Shown: in pieces, positions 52,836 to 61,514 of the stretch
How positions within the stretch are numbered: position 1 is the first letter of the stretch
Layout of the letters: each line of letters starts with the position of its first letter
Program-made: the position numbers and the translations under genes
Notes under the pieces: model-generated
Told to the model about the DNA's origin: nothing
Databases searched by the model: none
The model's input: only the letters and a program-made list of their open reading frames with translations
Source: DASSJT01 sp963715025
Lineage (GTDB): Bacteria; Actinomycetota; Actinomycetes; Actinomycetales; Dermatophilaceae
Assembly: GCA_963715025.1 (NCBI GenBank)
Contig: CAVQQQ010000001.1
Coordinates: 124,001 to 188,000 of the forward strand
Reading direction: 5' to 3'
Length of the DNA stretch: 64,000 nucleotides

Positions 52836-53725
52836 CGCGCGTCCTTCTGCCAGTCGAGCGCCAGATCGGCCCACTCCTCGTCCGCCCAGGCCCGCCCGGG
52901 CTCCGGGAACACAGACGCGGCGTCGTGCACCGCGCCTGTGGCACCGTCGACGAAACCATCATCGCGCAGGCCGAGCACATCTTCTTCGGGCCCGTAGTCG
53001 CCCTCCACCAGCGGCTCCCCGATCCCGGGCAGGCGCCAGGAGCGGCGATGCTGCTCGCACGGCCCGAGCCGGGTGAGGGCCTCGAGGTGCTCAGGCGCTG
53101 CATAGCCCTTGTTGTCGTGCCAGGCGTACCCGTCGTGGTCATCTGCCAGCGCGATCATCATCGTGTCGCGCTCGACCTTCGCGAGCACACTCGCCGCGGC
53201 GACCGAGGAGCACTTCATGTCGGCCTTGATCATCGTCGTTACTGGTGGGGTCGCCGGCGCATCTCCTGCGAAGGCGAAGAGCCCGACCTCCTGGGGCGCG
53301 GTGAGCCAGTCGTGGTTGCCGTCGAGGATCACGAGGTCGGGTCTCAGCGGCACTGCGGACAGGGCGCGGAGCCCGGCCAGCCGGAGTGCCGCGATGATCC
53401 CGACCTCGTCGATCTCGCCGGGACTGGCGTGCCCGACGGCAAAGGCCAGGGCCCACCGCTCGATGCGCGGCACCATGCTCCGCCGCGCTGCTGGGGTCAG
53501 GAGCTTGGAGTCGCGAACCCCAGCGGGCGCGCTGCGGCAGGTCTCGTCGATGAGCACCACGCCGACACTCACCGGACCGGCCAGGGCGCCTCGGCCGACC
53601 TCGTCCATCCCGGCCAGGACGCGGTGCCCATCGCGCTGGAGGGCCCGCTCGACGCGCAGGCTGGGCTTGCGCGAACCCGGCCGGCCCTGGGGGGCGCGCC
53701 GGGGCGGAGTGGTGCTGGCCGGCAT
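52832..53725 (-). CDS. rnhB: Ribonuclease HII
   Basis: A 297-residue RNase HII, which removes RNA from RNA-DNA hybrids and misincorporated ribonucleotides. Asp41-Glu42 (AGMDEVGRG), the Asp of LVILDGNHDW and that of IKADMKCSSVAAASVLAKV form the active site. An N-terminal 25-residue Arg/Pro extension and a C-terminal 60-residue acidic tail are longer than usual. The ATG at 53725 lies within a GTATGCCG octamer. Confidence 0.94.
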   Translation of the reverse strand: MPASTTPPRRAPQGRPGSRKPSLRVERALQRDGHRVLAGMDEVGRGALAGPVSVGVVLIDETCRSAPAGVRDSKLLTPAARRSMVPRIERWALAFAVGHASPGEIDEVGIIAALRLAGLRALSAVPLRPDLVILDGNHDWLTAPQEVGLFAFAGDAPATPPVTTMIKADMKCSSVAAASVLAKVERDTMMIALADDHDGYAWHDNKGYAAPEHLEALTRLGPCEQHRRSWRLPGIGEPLVEGDYGPEEDVLGLRDDGFVDGATGAVHDAASVFPEPGRAWADEEWADLALDWQKDAR

Positions 53726-53729
53726 ACGA

Positions 53730-54821
53730 CTATTGTCCGCCGGTGAGCGCCTGCAGCGACGGACCCGCGGACGGAATGGCCGCGGCGGCTCGCGTCGCCG
53801 GCACCTTGGCGAAAACGTCATCAGGCGTGCCCAGCCCGGTGAGGTGGTTGAGCGGCCAGACCAGCGCCACCGCGCGGCCGGTGATGAGGCTGACCGGCAC
53901 TGAGCCCTGCGCTCCGGTGCCGCCCGGGTCGTGGTAGCGGGAGTCGGAGGAGTCGCTTCGGTGGTCGCCCATGACCCAGACCCGGCCGGCCGGCACCGTG
54001 ATGTCGAACGGCGTGGCACTCGGCTCGTTGCCGGCCTTGACGTAGGTCTCGGTGATCGAGACGCCGTTGACCGTGAGCCGCTTGTTGGCGTCGCAGCAAA
54101 CGACGTGGTCGCCGGGCAGCCCGATCACGCGCTTGATGAGGTGGTCTTCGGAGTTGTCGGGGAGCAGACCGACGAACGTCAGCGCCTCTTGGACTGCCTC
54201 CACGATGGGGCCGCGGCTCGTGGTGGTGTGGACCCCCAGCCAGTTGCCCGGATCAGCGAACACGACGATGTCGCCCCGGTGCAGCGTGAACGGCCCCGGG
54301 GTCAGCTTGCTGACCACCACACGGTCGTTGAGCACGAGCGTGTCTTCCATCGAGCCCGAGGGGATGTAGAACGCCTGGAGCAGCCAGGTCTTGACGATGA
54401 GCGACAGGCCCAGGGCCATCGCCACCACGACGACGAACTCCTTTGCCGCCGCGCTCATGTGCGACCACGGGGACAAGACGCGGGGATGGTGGTGGTCGTC
54501 GGCCGGGTGGACGGCCGCGGATTCGGATCCACCGTGGTCGGTCTCCGGCATGACGGGAGTGGCCTCCTGGGCAGTGACAGGCGTGGCGGGGTATGCCGGA
54601 TGGTCGCCGTCGGGACGCCAGTCACCCGTGCCGTCTGCGTTGGCCATGGGGGCGCCAGTGCGTTCACCCTCGGGGTCGGAGTCGCCCGATCGGCCATCGG
54701 CGGCCCTACCGGGGGCGGCTGCCTTCCCGGCCCCGGCGGTATGGCCATTGCGGACCCCCACCGCGTCGCTAGCGGGTGACGTGGCCAGGTCGTCACCGCG
54801 CGGCTGGCGGTCCTCGGTCAT
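53730..54821 (-). CDS. lepB: Signal peptidase I (first of two)
   Basis: A 363-residue type I signal peptidase. A long disordered N-terminal region (1-125) precedes one transmembrane helix (about 128-148); catalytic Ser157 (YIPSGSMEDTL) and Lys230 (HLIKRVIGLPGD) form the dyad, and VMGDHRSDSSDSRYHDP is box E. It removes signal peptides at the outer membrane face. Overlaps the next lepB by ATGA, so the two form a tandem pair. Confidence 0.95.
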   Translation of the reverse strand: MTEDRQPRGDDLATSPASDAVGVRNGHTAGAGKAAAPGRAADGRSGDSDPEGERTGAPMANADGTGDWRPDGDHPAYPATPVTAQEATPVMPETDHGGSESAAVHPADDHHHPRVLSPWSHMSAAAKEFVVVVAMALGLSLIVKTWLLQAFYIPSGSMEDTLVLNDRVVVSKLTPGPFTLHRGDIVVFADPGNWLGVHTTTSRGPIVEAVQEALTFVGLLPDNSEDHLIKRVIGLPGDHVVCCDANKRLTVNGVSITETYVKAGNEPSATPFDITVPAGRVWVMGDHRSDSSDSRYHDPGGTGAQGSVPVSLITGRAVALVWPLNHLTGLGTPDDVFAKVPATRAAAAIPSAGPSLQALTGGQ

Positions 54822-55555
54822 GATGCTCCCCCTGTGGGTGCTGGAACGGAGCGGAGCGCGCCGGAGCCGGGCACCCCTCCGGCCCGGGACAGGGGCCAGT
54901 AGATCACCGAGGCGCGCCCGATGACATCGTCAATCGGGACCATTCCACCACCCGGGTCGCCGAGGTGTGCGCGCGAGTCCGCCGAGCGCGGCCGGTTGTC
55001 GCCCATGACCCATAGCCGGCCCGAGGGGACGATGACGTCGAAGGTGAGGTCGCTGGCCTTGGCCCCCCGTGGGAGGTAAGGCTCGGACACGGCGCTGCCG
55101 TTGACCACGAGCCGCCCTTCGGCGCCGCAGCAGACCACGTGGTCGCCGGGAAGGCCGACGATGCGCTTGAGGAAGTCCTGCTCGCCGAGGTCGATGGTCA
55201 GGGCGGAGGCCGCGTTCGCCAGGAGCCGACCCACCGCACCCTGGGCAGGGCGCGGCGTGCGGTCGCCGACGGCGAAGGTCGTCGTGCCGTCGAACACGAC
55301 AACGTCGCCGCGCCGCAGGTCGCCGGCTCCCACGAGCTTGTTGACGATGACCCGGTCGCCAGGGTCGACGGTGGGCTCCATCGAGCCGGACGGGACGTAG
55401 AACGACTGCACGACGAAGGCGCGCACCAGCGCCATGAGCACCAGGCCCGCCACGACGGTGATCAGCAGCGAGTGGCCATGACGTGACGCGGTCCCCCGCC
55501 CTGGATCGAGGCGGGGGACCGGGTGCGTGTCGTGTGCGCGCGCTCCGGCAGCCAT
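54818..55555 (-). CDS. lepB: Signal peptidase I (second of two)
   Basis: A 245-residue signal peptidase with a short N terminus, one transmembrane helix (about 28-48), Ser58 (YVPSGSMEPTV) and Lys130 (FLKRIVGLPGD), and box E VMGDNRPRSADSRAHL. M. tuberculosis has only one LepB (Rv2903c) at this place, so the pair is a local duplication with possible division of substrates. Confidence 0.95.
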   Translation of the reverse strand: MAAGARAHDTHPVPRLDPGRGTASRHGHSLLITVVAGLVLMALVRAFVVQSFYVPSGSMEPTVDPGDRVIVNKLVGAGDLRRGDVVVFDGTTTFAVGDRTPRPAQGAVGRLLANAASALTIDLGEQDFLKRIVGLPGDHVVCCGAEGRLVVNGSAVSEPYLPRGAKASDLTFDVIVPSGRLWVMGDNRPRSADSRAHLGDPGGGMVPIDDVIGRASVIYWPLSRAGGVPGSGALRSVPAPTGGAS

Positions 55556-55658
55556 CAGGGGGAGCCTAACCCCCGGGGGCTGTCAGGACACGCAGGGACC
55601 GCCAGCTGCGGCCGCGGACCAGCCGGGCGATCGCTCACGCGTGGTGACGAGCCCGGCG

Positions 55659-56018
55659 TCACTTCGCCGGCGTGCTCTCGCGCTTCTCCTTGATCTTGGC
55701 GGCCTTGCCGCGCAGGTCGCGCAGGTAGTAGAGCTTGGCCCGGCGCACGTCGCCGCGGGTCACGACTTCGATCTTGTCGATGATCGGGGTGTGCAGCGGG
55801 AAAGTGCGCTCCACGCCGACGCCAAAGGAGACCTTCCGGACGGTGAAGGTCTCGCCGACGCCGCCGCCGTGACGGCGGATCACGACGCCCTGGAACACCT
55901 GGACGCGCGAGCGGGTGCCCTCAACGACCTTGACGTGCACCTTGACCGTGTCACCGGCGCGGAATGAGGGGATGCCCTCCTTGATGGAGGCCTTGTCGAG
56001 CTCATCGAAACGCTGCAT
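55659..56018 (-). CDS. rplS: Ribosomal protein L19
   Basis: A 119-residue L19 at the subunit interface. FRAGDTVKVHVKVVEGTRSR, QVFQGVVIRRHGGGVGETFTVRK and PIIDKIEVVTRGDVRRAKLYYL are the standard motifs. The ATG at 56018 is preceded by GAAGCAG. A promoter candidate lies 150 bases upstream. Confidence 0.97.
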   Translation of the reverse strand: MQRFDELDKASIKEGIPSFRAGDTVKVHVKVVEGTRSRVQVFQGVVIRRHGGGVGETFTVRKVSFGVGVERTFPLHTPIIDKIEVVTRGDVRRAKLYYLRDLRGKAAKIKEKRESTPAK

Positions 56019-56364
56019 GGCTGCTTCGCTTTCTTGTCGGCGCCACAGGTCGCCCACGGTTCGTCAGTGACTGCGTGTGGAGGTCGCGTCCGGCCTGGGG
56101 CCGCGTGCCGTTGGCACTCCCCCTGTGGCAGGGGCCGGGAAGGGTCAAGCAGGCGCGAGAAGTCATTCTGCCACGCCACCTGCCCCGCGCCGAAATCTCA
56201 CGTATGCCGGGTGGCAGGTACGAGCCCACGACGCTACCGCAGACCCGGCCCTCGGGCTTCCGAAGATGCCCCGGGTGCGGGCACCTGGATCTTCCGGAAA
56301 CTCGGGGCGTGGTGGAGCGAGGGCCGAGGCGGCTCGCCATCCTCGGCGCGGATAGCGTTGGGCG
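56019..56364. other. 346-bp divergent spacer between rplS and the FetB-like gene
   Basis: No gene is seen here. It contains the rplS promoter candidate (56165-56194), one GTATGCCG octamer (56202) and an imperfect nested inverted repeat (TTCCGAAGAT at 56258-56267 with ATCTTCCGGAA at 56289-56299; inner arms GGTGC 56274-56278 and GCACC 56281-56285). It could be a fold near the fetB-side promoter. Confidence 0.55.
56165..56194 (-). promoter_or_regulatory. Probable rplS promoter
   Basis: On the minus strand TTCGGC (56189-56194), an 18-base spacer, and CAGAAT (56165-56170) inside TGGCAGAATG. The identical TGGCAGAATG with the same 18-base spacing precedes rpsP, so this is likely a shared ribosomal-protein promoter type. 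It leaves a leader of about 140 bases. Confidence 0.55.
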
Positions 56365-57123
56365 GTGAGCATCAATCCCGGGTGGAGCGTGGGCCTCGCT
56401 CTGGTGCTGTTGCTCGCGATCGCCCTCGCCGCCCACCGGGTCAGCGGCTACGGCATGGAGCGCCCGGTCCTGGTCGCGGCGCTTCGGGCCGTCGTGCAGC
56501 TCGGCTTGGCGGCGACATTCATCGCCGTCGCGGTCAGCAGCCTGCCGCTGTCGGTGCTGCTCGTGGCCGTGATGTTCGCGGTGGGCGTGCTGACCACGTC
56601 CACCCGGGTCGAGGCGCGATCAGCCTGGCCCTTCGCGGCGCTGGCCATGGCCTGCGGGGTCCTGCCGGTCGTAGCCGTCGTGCTCGTCACCAGGACCATT
56701 CCCCTGAAGGGCATCGCCCTCATCCCCATCGCCGGCATCATTGTGGGGAACTCGATGACGGCCCACACCCTCCTCGGCCGCCGCGCCTTCGCTGCCCTCC
56801 GCGAAGAGCACCCTCAGTACGAAGCCTGCCTGGCGCTCGGGATGCTTCCCGCGCAGGCAGTCACCGAGATCGTCCACCGCCGAGCCCCGGAGGCGCTCCT
56901 GCCGGGCCTCGACCAAGTGCGGACGACCGGCGTGGTAACGCTGCCGGGTGCCTTCATCGGCGTCATGCTCGGCGGCGGCACGCCCGTGCAGGCAGCAACC
57001 GCACAGGTGCTCGTGCTCTTCGGCATCATGGCCGCCCAGACCGTGACCGTGGGTGTCGCGGAGCGGCTGATCGCCGCACGCCGGCTGATCTCGGCCGATC
57101 TCAGGACGGCGCTCATCGACTGA
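56365..57123 (+). CDS. fetB: FetB/YbbM-type ABC permease (UPF0014)
   Basis: A 252-residue membrane protein with seven hydrophobic segments and the family signatures VVQLGLAATFIAV, NSMTAHTLLGRRAF, and TLPGAFIGVMLGGGTPVQAA. FetB is a putative iron exporter permease in E. coli, normally paired with the ATPase FetA, for which no adjacent gene exists here. GTG start, no strong ribosome-binding site. Confidence 0.88.
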   Translation: MSINPGWSVGLALVLLLAIALAAHRVSGYGMERPVLVAALRAVVQLGLAATFIAVAVSSLPLSVLLVAVMFAVGVLTTSTRVEARSAWPFAALAMACGVLPVVAVVLVTRTIPLKGIALIPIAGIIVGNSMTAHTLLGRRAFAALREEHPQYEACLALGMLPAQAVTEIVHRRAPEALLPGLDQVRTTGVVTLPGAFIGVMLGGGTPVQAATAQVLVLFGIMAAQTVTVGVAERLIAARRLISADLRTALID

Positions 57124-57136
57124 GCCCGGCGCCCGA

Positions 57137-58339
57137 TCAGCCGCGACGGCGGGGCTTGGAGAGGTCGACCGTGCCCGGGAACGCGCCCTCGCCCGGCAGG
57201 ATGCGGTAGCCCGCCTTGCGATAGATGCGCAGGGTGCGGTCGCTGCCGTTCCCGGTGTTGAGCCACAGCGTCGCGGTCGAGGGCGGCGCGGCGGCCTCGG
57301 CGACCTCGAGCAGCGCGCGCCCCAGCCCCCGGCCCTGGAGATCCGGGGCCACCATCAGCCTGCCGATCTGCCACACCGAGGTGTCGCCGGGCGACACCCG
57401 GGCGCGCACCGACCCCACGAGCCGGCCGGCGGAGCGGAGGGTCCAGGTACGCCACTGTTCCATGCCACGCAGAACCTCCTCGAGCGACTCCTCGCCCGCA
57501 CCGAACATGCCATAGCGCGCGATCTCGCCCACCCAGCACGCCCGGGTCAGGGTCATGATCTCGGCCGCGTCGGACGGAGTGGCGATGGCGAGAGTCCCCC
57601 CACCGATCTCCTGGAGGGCCTGCGAGCCGTGCAGCAGGTCGGGCCGTCGCGCGGCGGTGCGCTCGAGCCGCTGCTGGTGGCGCCACGCCGCAATGGCGGC
57701 GTGGTCGCCCGACAAGAGCACGTCAGGAACTGCGCGCGACGCGCCTCCCGGCGACTGCCACACTGCGGGCTTGGTGTAAACGGGGTACTCCAGCAGCCCC
57801 TCCTCGTGGGACTCCTCGACGAGCGACTCGGCGTTGCCGATCACACCCGGTAGGAGGCGGGCGATCGCCTCCACCATGGCGAGCACCGCCACCTCTCCCC
57901 CGTTGAGCACGTAGTCTCCGAGCGAGACCACGGACACCTCCAGCCCCAGGTCTTGGGCGGCATGCTCGTGGACCCGCTCGTCGATTCCCTCGTAGCGGCC
58001 GCAGGCGAATGCCAGCCACGCCTCAGAGGCGAGGCTGCGCGCCATGGCCTGCGTGAACGGCATACCGCCTGGGCCCGGCACCAGGAGGTGGGGGCGCCCA
58101 CCAGGCCCGCCGGACGCCACGACGTGGGCGAGGGCTTCGGCCCACGGCTCCGGCTTCATGACCATGCCGGCACCCCCGCCGTAGGGCGTGTCGTCGACGG
58201 TCCGGTGCCGGTCGTGGGCGAACTCCCGCAGGTCGTGGACCCGCAGATCGATCAGGCCGTCGCGCCGCGCCTTCCCGATCAGGGAGAGGTCCAGCGGGGC
58301 GAGGTAGTCGGGGAAGATCGTGACGACGTCGATGAGCAT
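57137..58339 (-). CDS. trmD: tRNA (guanine37-N1)-methyltransferase fused to a GNAT acetyltransferase domain
   Basis: A 400-residue protein. Residues 1-238 are a complete TrmD (IDVVTIFPDYL, DDTPYGGGAGMVMKPEP, CGRYEGIDERV, SLGDYVLNGGEVA), which methylates G37 and prevents frameshifting. Residues 248-390 are a GNAT acetyltransferase with LMVAPDLQGRGLGRALL and a C-terminal ATLWLNTGNGSDRTLRIYRKAGYRI. TrmD is usually about 240 residues, so this is a fusion in one frame, with no internal start in good context. ATG at 58339. Confidence 0.93.
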   Translation of the reverse strand: MLIDVVTIFPDYLAPLDLSLIGKARRDGLIDLRVHDLREFAHDRHRTVDDTPYGGGAGMVMKPEPWAEALAHVVASGGPGGRPHLLVPGPGGMPFTQAMARSLASEAWLAFACGRYEGIDERVHEHAAQDLGLEVSVVSLGDYVLNGGEVAVLAMVEAIARLLPGVIGNAESLVEESHEEGLLEYPVYTKPAVWQSPGGASRAVPDVLLSGDHAAIAAWRHQQRLERTAARRPDLLHGSQALQEIGGGTLAIATPSDAAEIMTLTRACWVGEIARYGMFGAGEESLEEVLRGMEQWRTWTLRSAGRLVGSVRARVSPGDTSVWQIGRLMVAPDLQGRGLGRALLEVAEAAAPPSTATLWLNTGNGSDRTLRIYRKAGYRILPGEGAFPGTVDLSKPRRRG

Positions 58340-58358
58340 GGGGGCGCGTGTCCTGCCC

Positions 58359-58901
58359 TCAGCCCCGGTTGAGGTCCAGAAGCCCCCCCGGCGGGTCAAG
58401 GACGATCCGCCCGCCATCGAGGTCGACCTCCGGGACGATGGCGGCGACGAAGGGGACCCAGGCGGTCGTGCCGTCCTCAAGCGTCAGGACCAGGAGGTCC
58501 TGGGCCAGGCCGGTTTCCAGACCGGCGACGGTGCCCAGGCGATCCCCCGTCAGTGACTCGACCGCGAGCCCCACCATCTCGGCCTCGTAGTAGGCGTCCT
58601 CGTCATCGGCGTCGGCTGCCTCCGACGCGGCCTCGTCGGTCTCGGCGACGAGCCGCGTGCCGCGCAGCCCCTCGGCGCCGGTGCGGTCGGGGATGCCCTC
58701 GAAGGACAGCAGCCAGGTGCCGTTGTGGAAGCGGGCGGTGCGGATCGTGAGCTCCCGCGGTACCCCGCTTCCGGGACGGGCCTCGGTGGCGAAGGACGCG
58801 CCCGGGACGAAACGCCCCTCAGGGTCGTCTGTATGGGCCTGGACGGTCACCTCGCCGCGCAGGCTGTGGGGCCTCCCGATGCGGGCGACGACAACGCTCA
58901 T
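58359..58901 (-). CDS. rimM: 16S rRNA processing protein RimM
   Basis: A 180-residue RimM that helps S19 and 30S maturation: VVARIGRPHSLRGEVTVQ at the start, and the PRC-barrel AEMVGLAVESLTGDRLGTVAGL plus AWVPFVAAIVPEVDLDGGRIVLDPP at the end. The second of two in-frame ATGs (58901, rather than 58910) is best spaced from GAGAGG. Confidence 0.95.
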   Translation of the reverse strand: MSVVVARIGRPHSLRGEVTVQAHTDDPEGRFVPGASFATEARPGSGVPRELTIRTARFHNGTWLLSFEGIPDRTGAEGLRGTRLVAETDEAASEAADADDEDAYYEAEMVGLAVESLTGDRLGTVAGLETGLAQDLLVLTLEDGTTAWVPFVAAIVPEVDLDGGRIVLDPPGGLLDLNRG

Positions 58902-58998
58902 ATGCCCCATCCTCTCAGGTGTCCGCGGTCCGCCACTCCAGCCGTGCCCCGTTCGGCGCCCACCCGGCATACCTCCGTCTGTGGTGGGCTGGAATCGA

Positions 58999-59031
58999 GA
59001 GGGCCGCCGGGACGTCGTCCCGGCGGCCCTC
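58999..59031 (-). terminator. Perfect 15-bp GC hairpin between the KH gene and rimM
   Basis: Arms GAGGGCCGCCGGGAC (58999-59013) and GTCCCGGCGGCCCTC (59017-59031) with a three-base loop. On the minus strand it lies 36 bases after the KH stop and is followed by TCTCGATTCC, with no U-tract. It may partly end transcription so that rimM-trmD is made at a lower level than rpsP. Confidence 0.6.
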
Positions 59032-59066
59032 GCTGCCCTCGCGGGACTCGGCGGCCAGCGAACGGC

Positions 59067-59309
59067 TCAGCGGATCCGGTCGGTGTCGACGATGTCGACG
59101 CGCACTCCCTGGCCACCTGCCAGCGCGCTGATCACCGTGCGCAGAGCGCTCGCGGTTCGACCCGAGCGGCCGATCACGCGGCCCAGGTCCTCAGGGTGGA
59201 CGCGCACCTCGAGGACCTCGCCGCGGCGCAGGGTCTTGCGGCGCACGACGACGTCGTCCTTGTGGTCGACGATGCCCTTGACCAGGTGCTCAAGCGCTTC
59301 GTCGAGCAC
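59067..59309 (-). CDS. khpA: KH-domain RNA-binding protein (KhpA/UPF0109)
   Basis: An 80-residue single KH domain protein: LEVRVHPEDLGRVIGRSGRTASALRTV includes the GxxG loop (GRSG). KhpA partners KhpB/Jag in RNA binding and cell-division control in other bacteria. GTG at 59309, just after the rpsP stop. Confidence 0.93.
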   Translation of the reverse strand: MLDEALEHLVKGIVDHKDDVVVRRKTLRRGEVLEVRVHPEDLGRVIGRSGRTASALRTVISALAGGQGVRVDIVDTDRIR

Positions 59310-59311
59310 GA

Positions 59312-59884
59312 TCAGGCCTCTCCGCCGGACGGCTTGCCCGCAGACGCCGGGGCGTCGCCCTTCTCGGACTTCTCGGTGCGCTCGGCCTCGGCAGCGGCCA
59401 AGACCTTGGCCTCGGCAGCGTCCTCGGCCGCCTCGACGTCAATGGGGGCGGCCGGGGCCTCGGCGGCGGGCTCCGCCTCGGCCTTCTTGGCCGCGGCCTT
59501 CCTGCGCGCCGTGGTGGCGGTGTCCTTGGCGTCGACAGCCTTGCCTGCAGCAGCAATCGCAGCTTCGTAGAGCTCCTTCTTGCTGGGCTTGGGCTCCTTG
59601 ATCTTCAGCGTGCCCTCGGTGCCCGGCTCGTCCTTGAACCTCTGCCAGTCACCGGTGACCTTGAACAGCGCCTCGACGGCCTCGGTCGGCTGAGCGCCCT
59701 GGGAAAGCCAGTACTGGGCGCGCTCAGAGTCGATGTCGATGACCGAGGGCTCCTCGGTCGGGTGGTACTTGCCGATCTCCTCGATGGCCCGGCCATCGCG
59801 CTTGGTGCGCGAGTCCATGACGACAACGCGGTAGAACGGTGCACGGATCTTGCCCATGCGCTTCAGACGAATCTTGACGGCCAC
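59312..59884 (-). CDS. rpsP: Ribosomal protein S16 with a long charged Ala-rich tail
   Basis: A 190-residue S16. Residues 1-85 are ordinary S16 (VKIRLKRMGKIRAPFYRVVV, RDGRAIEEIGKYHPTEEPS, ERAQYWLSQGAQPTEAVEAL). The rest is a Lys/Glu/Ala-rich, likely disordered tail with KKAEAEPAAEAPAAP. S16 is usually 80-150 residues. GTG start at 59884 with GGAGA upstream; the longer frame upstream is non-coding in style. Confidence 0.96.
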   Translation of the reverse strand: MAVKIRLKRMGKIRAPFYRVVVMDSRTKRDGRAIEEIGKYHPTEEPSVIDIDSERAQYWLSQGAQPTEAVEALFKVTGDWQRFKDEPGTEGTLKIKEPKPSKKELYEAAIAAAGKAVDAKDTATTARRKAAAKKAEAEPAAEAPAAPIDVEAAEDAAEAKVLAAAEAERTEKSEKGDAPASAGKPSGGEA

Positions 59885-60023
59885 GTTTGTGGTGTCTCCT
59901 GTTTCTGATGGGGTTCGGGCGCACGCCGCACCCCGGGTGGGGAAACACGTGGGAAGTGGAGAGGCCCTGTGGACACGTCGCGGGCACGGTGAGAGGGGCC
60001 GGGCCTGACGGGTACAGCCGCAC

Positions 60024-60053
60024 ATTCTGCCAGAAGGCGGCCCCTGACTCGAA
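60024..60053 (-). promoter_or_regulatory. Probable rpsP operon promoter
   Basis: On the minus strand TTCGAG (60048-60053), an 18-base spacer and CAGAAT (60024-60029) inside TGGCAGAATG, the same decamer and spacing as upstream of rplS. It leaves a leader of about 130 bases before the rpsP start codon. Confidence 0.55.
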
Positions 60054-60062
60054 CTGGTGACC

Positions 60063-61403
60063 TCAGCCTCCCAGGGACTCGTGCGGGAGGAGGTCGAGCT
60101 CGCTCTGGAGTGCGCGGGCCAGCACACTGTGGTCGGGCACATGGTCGGGGTCGCTCACCACGGTGACGACCAAGCGACCGGCATACGAAAGCACGTCGAA
60201 GGAGACCGTGACGTTGCCCGGGTTGACCGCGATCGGGACGATGCGCCGGACCGCGCCACCGCCCAGGTGGACCTCGTGTGCTGGGCCCCGCACGTTCGTC
60301 TCGAACGCGTGCACGAGTCGCTGGTGCCGGACGAACCACTGGAACGCTCCAGTCGCGGCGAGCGCCCGGAAGGCCGGCGCGAGCACGTGCATCGAGTCGC
60401 CCCGCGACGGACCTGCCATCTGCCGCTTCCGCTGCGCCATGACGGCCGCGAGCCGGACACCAGGGGCCACCGCGACCGGAACGGTGACGGGCATCACGCC
60501 GACCTCGTTGCCGAGCTGCCCGGCCGTGGTGCTCGACCGACCGGAGACGGGCACGGAGATGACGACCTGCCGCGCGGGGTCCTGCCGCTGGGCGAGGAGT
60601 CGGCCGAGGGCACCGGTCACGGCAACCAGGACGAGATCGTTGAGCGTGGCGCCAGCCGAGTGAGCCCGCCCGAGGAGGGCCGCGAGGTCGCATTCGACAA
60701 CGTCGATCCGCCGACGGGGGCCGGTCGGCGCCAGCAGGCTGCTGGGCGGAGCCATCGTGATGCCGCCCAGACCGAGCTCACGAGCTCCGCCGGCCGCACC
60801 GCGGAACGCGTCAGGGAGGGTGCCGAGGCGGCGCCACCGCTGGCTCCAGGCGTCGCGGGCCAGCGCCCGGGGCCCGGGGAGCAGCGCCGGGGGCGACGGG
60901 CGCGGGCTGGTCGGACCGCCGTCGGTGAGGACCTGGAGCACGGCCAGCCCGCCGATGCCGTCGGCCAGGGCATGGTGGAGCACCAGGAAAAGAGCGGTGG
61001 CCCGCCCGTCGGGACCGACCACGATGCGGGCTCGCCACAGCGGTCGGTCGCGGGGCAGCCGCTGAAGCACAGCGTCCATCGCGGCCTCGTGCAGCGCGCC
61101 GGTGTCGTTGGGGCCCGCTGCTGCCGACAGCGTGGCGAGCGGCAGGGTCTCGAGGTGGCGATCCACGGCAAAGCCTGGCTGGTCCGCCCACACCGGCCGC
61201 CCGCAGCCAGGGGGCGTCCGCACCAGCAGCCGTCTGAGCCGGGGCACCGCCCAGATTCTCTGGTCGAGGATGGCCCACAGCGCGTCGGCGTCCGGCGCGG
61301 TGGTGGGGTCGAACTCGAGGATCGCGCCGATGTGCATCGGCACCGCGCCCCTGTCGGCGTCCAGCTGCATGAGGTCGCCTGCCGTGGCCCGGTCGATGTC
61401 CAT
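60063..61403 (-). CDS. Wax ester synthase/diacylglycerol acyltransferase family protein (WS/DGAT)
   Basis: A 446-residue enzyme with the catalytic HHxxxDG at 143-149 (LHHALADGIGG), the N-terminal MHIGAILEFD, and the C-terminal NVRGPAHEVHLGGGAVRRIVPI characteristic of bacterial WS/DGAT. It esterifies acyl-CoA to diacylglycerol or alcohols for storage lipid. The ATG at 61403 has no strong Shine-Dalgarno. It ends directly beside the rpsP promoter. Confidence 0.9.
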   Translation of the reverse strand: MDIDRATAGDLMQLDADRGAVPMHIGAILEFDPTTAPDADALWAILDQRIWAVPRLRRLLVRTPPGCGRPVWADQPGFAVDRHLETLPLATLSAAAGPNDTGALHEAAMDAVLQRLPRDRPLWRARIVVGPDGRATALFLVLHHALADGIGGLAVLQVLTDGGPTSPRPSPPALLPGPRALARDAWSQRWRRLGTLPDAFRGAAGGARELGLGGITMAPPSSLLAPTGPRRRIDVVECDLAALLGRAHSAGATLNDLVLVAVTGALGRLLAQRQDPARQVVISVPVSGRSSTTAGQLGNEVGVMPVTVPVAVAPGVRLAAVMAQRKRQMAGPSRGDSMHVLAPAFRALAATGAFQWFVRHQRLVHAFETNVRGPAHEVHLGGGAVRRIVPIAVNPGNVTVSFDVLSYAGRLVVTVVSDPDHVPDHSVLARALQSELDLLPHESLGG

Positions 61404-61514
61404 GACCGGACCGTAGGCAGCTGCGGTGGATGTCCGCCGCGGGCAAAGGTCCCGGCTTCGCCTGTCGGTGTCGCTGCAATTGCGCGAGAGAGCGACGGCG
61501 GGCGGGGCGGGCGG

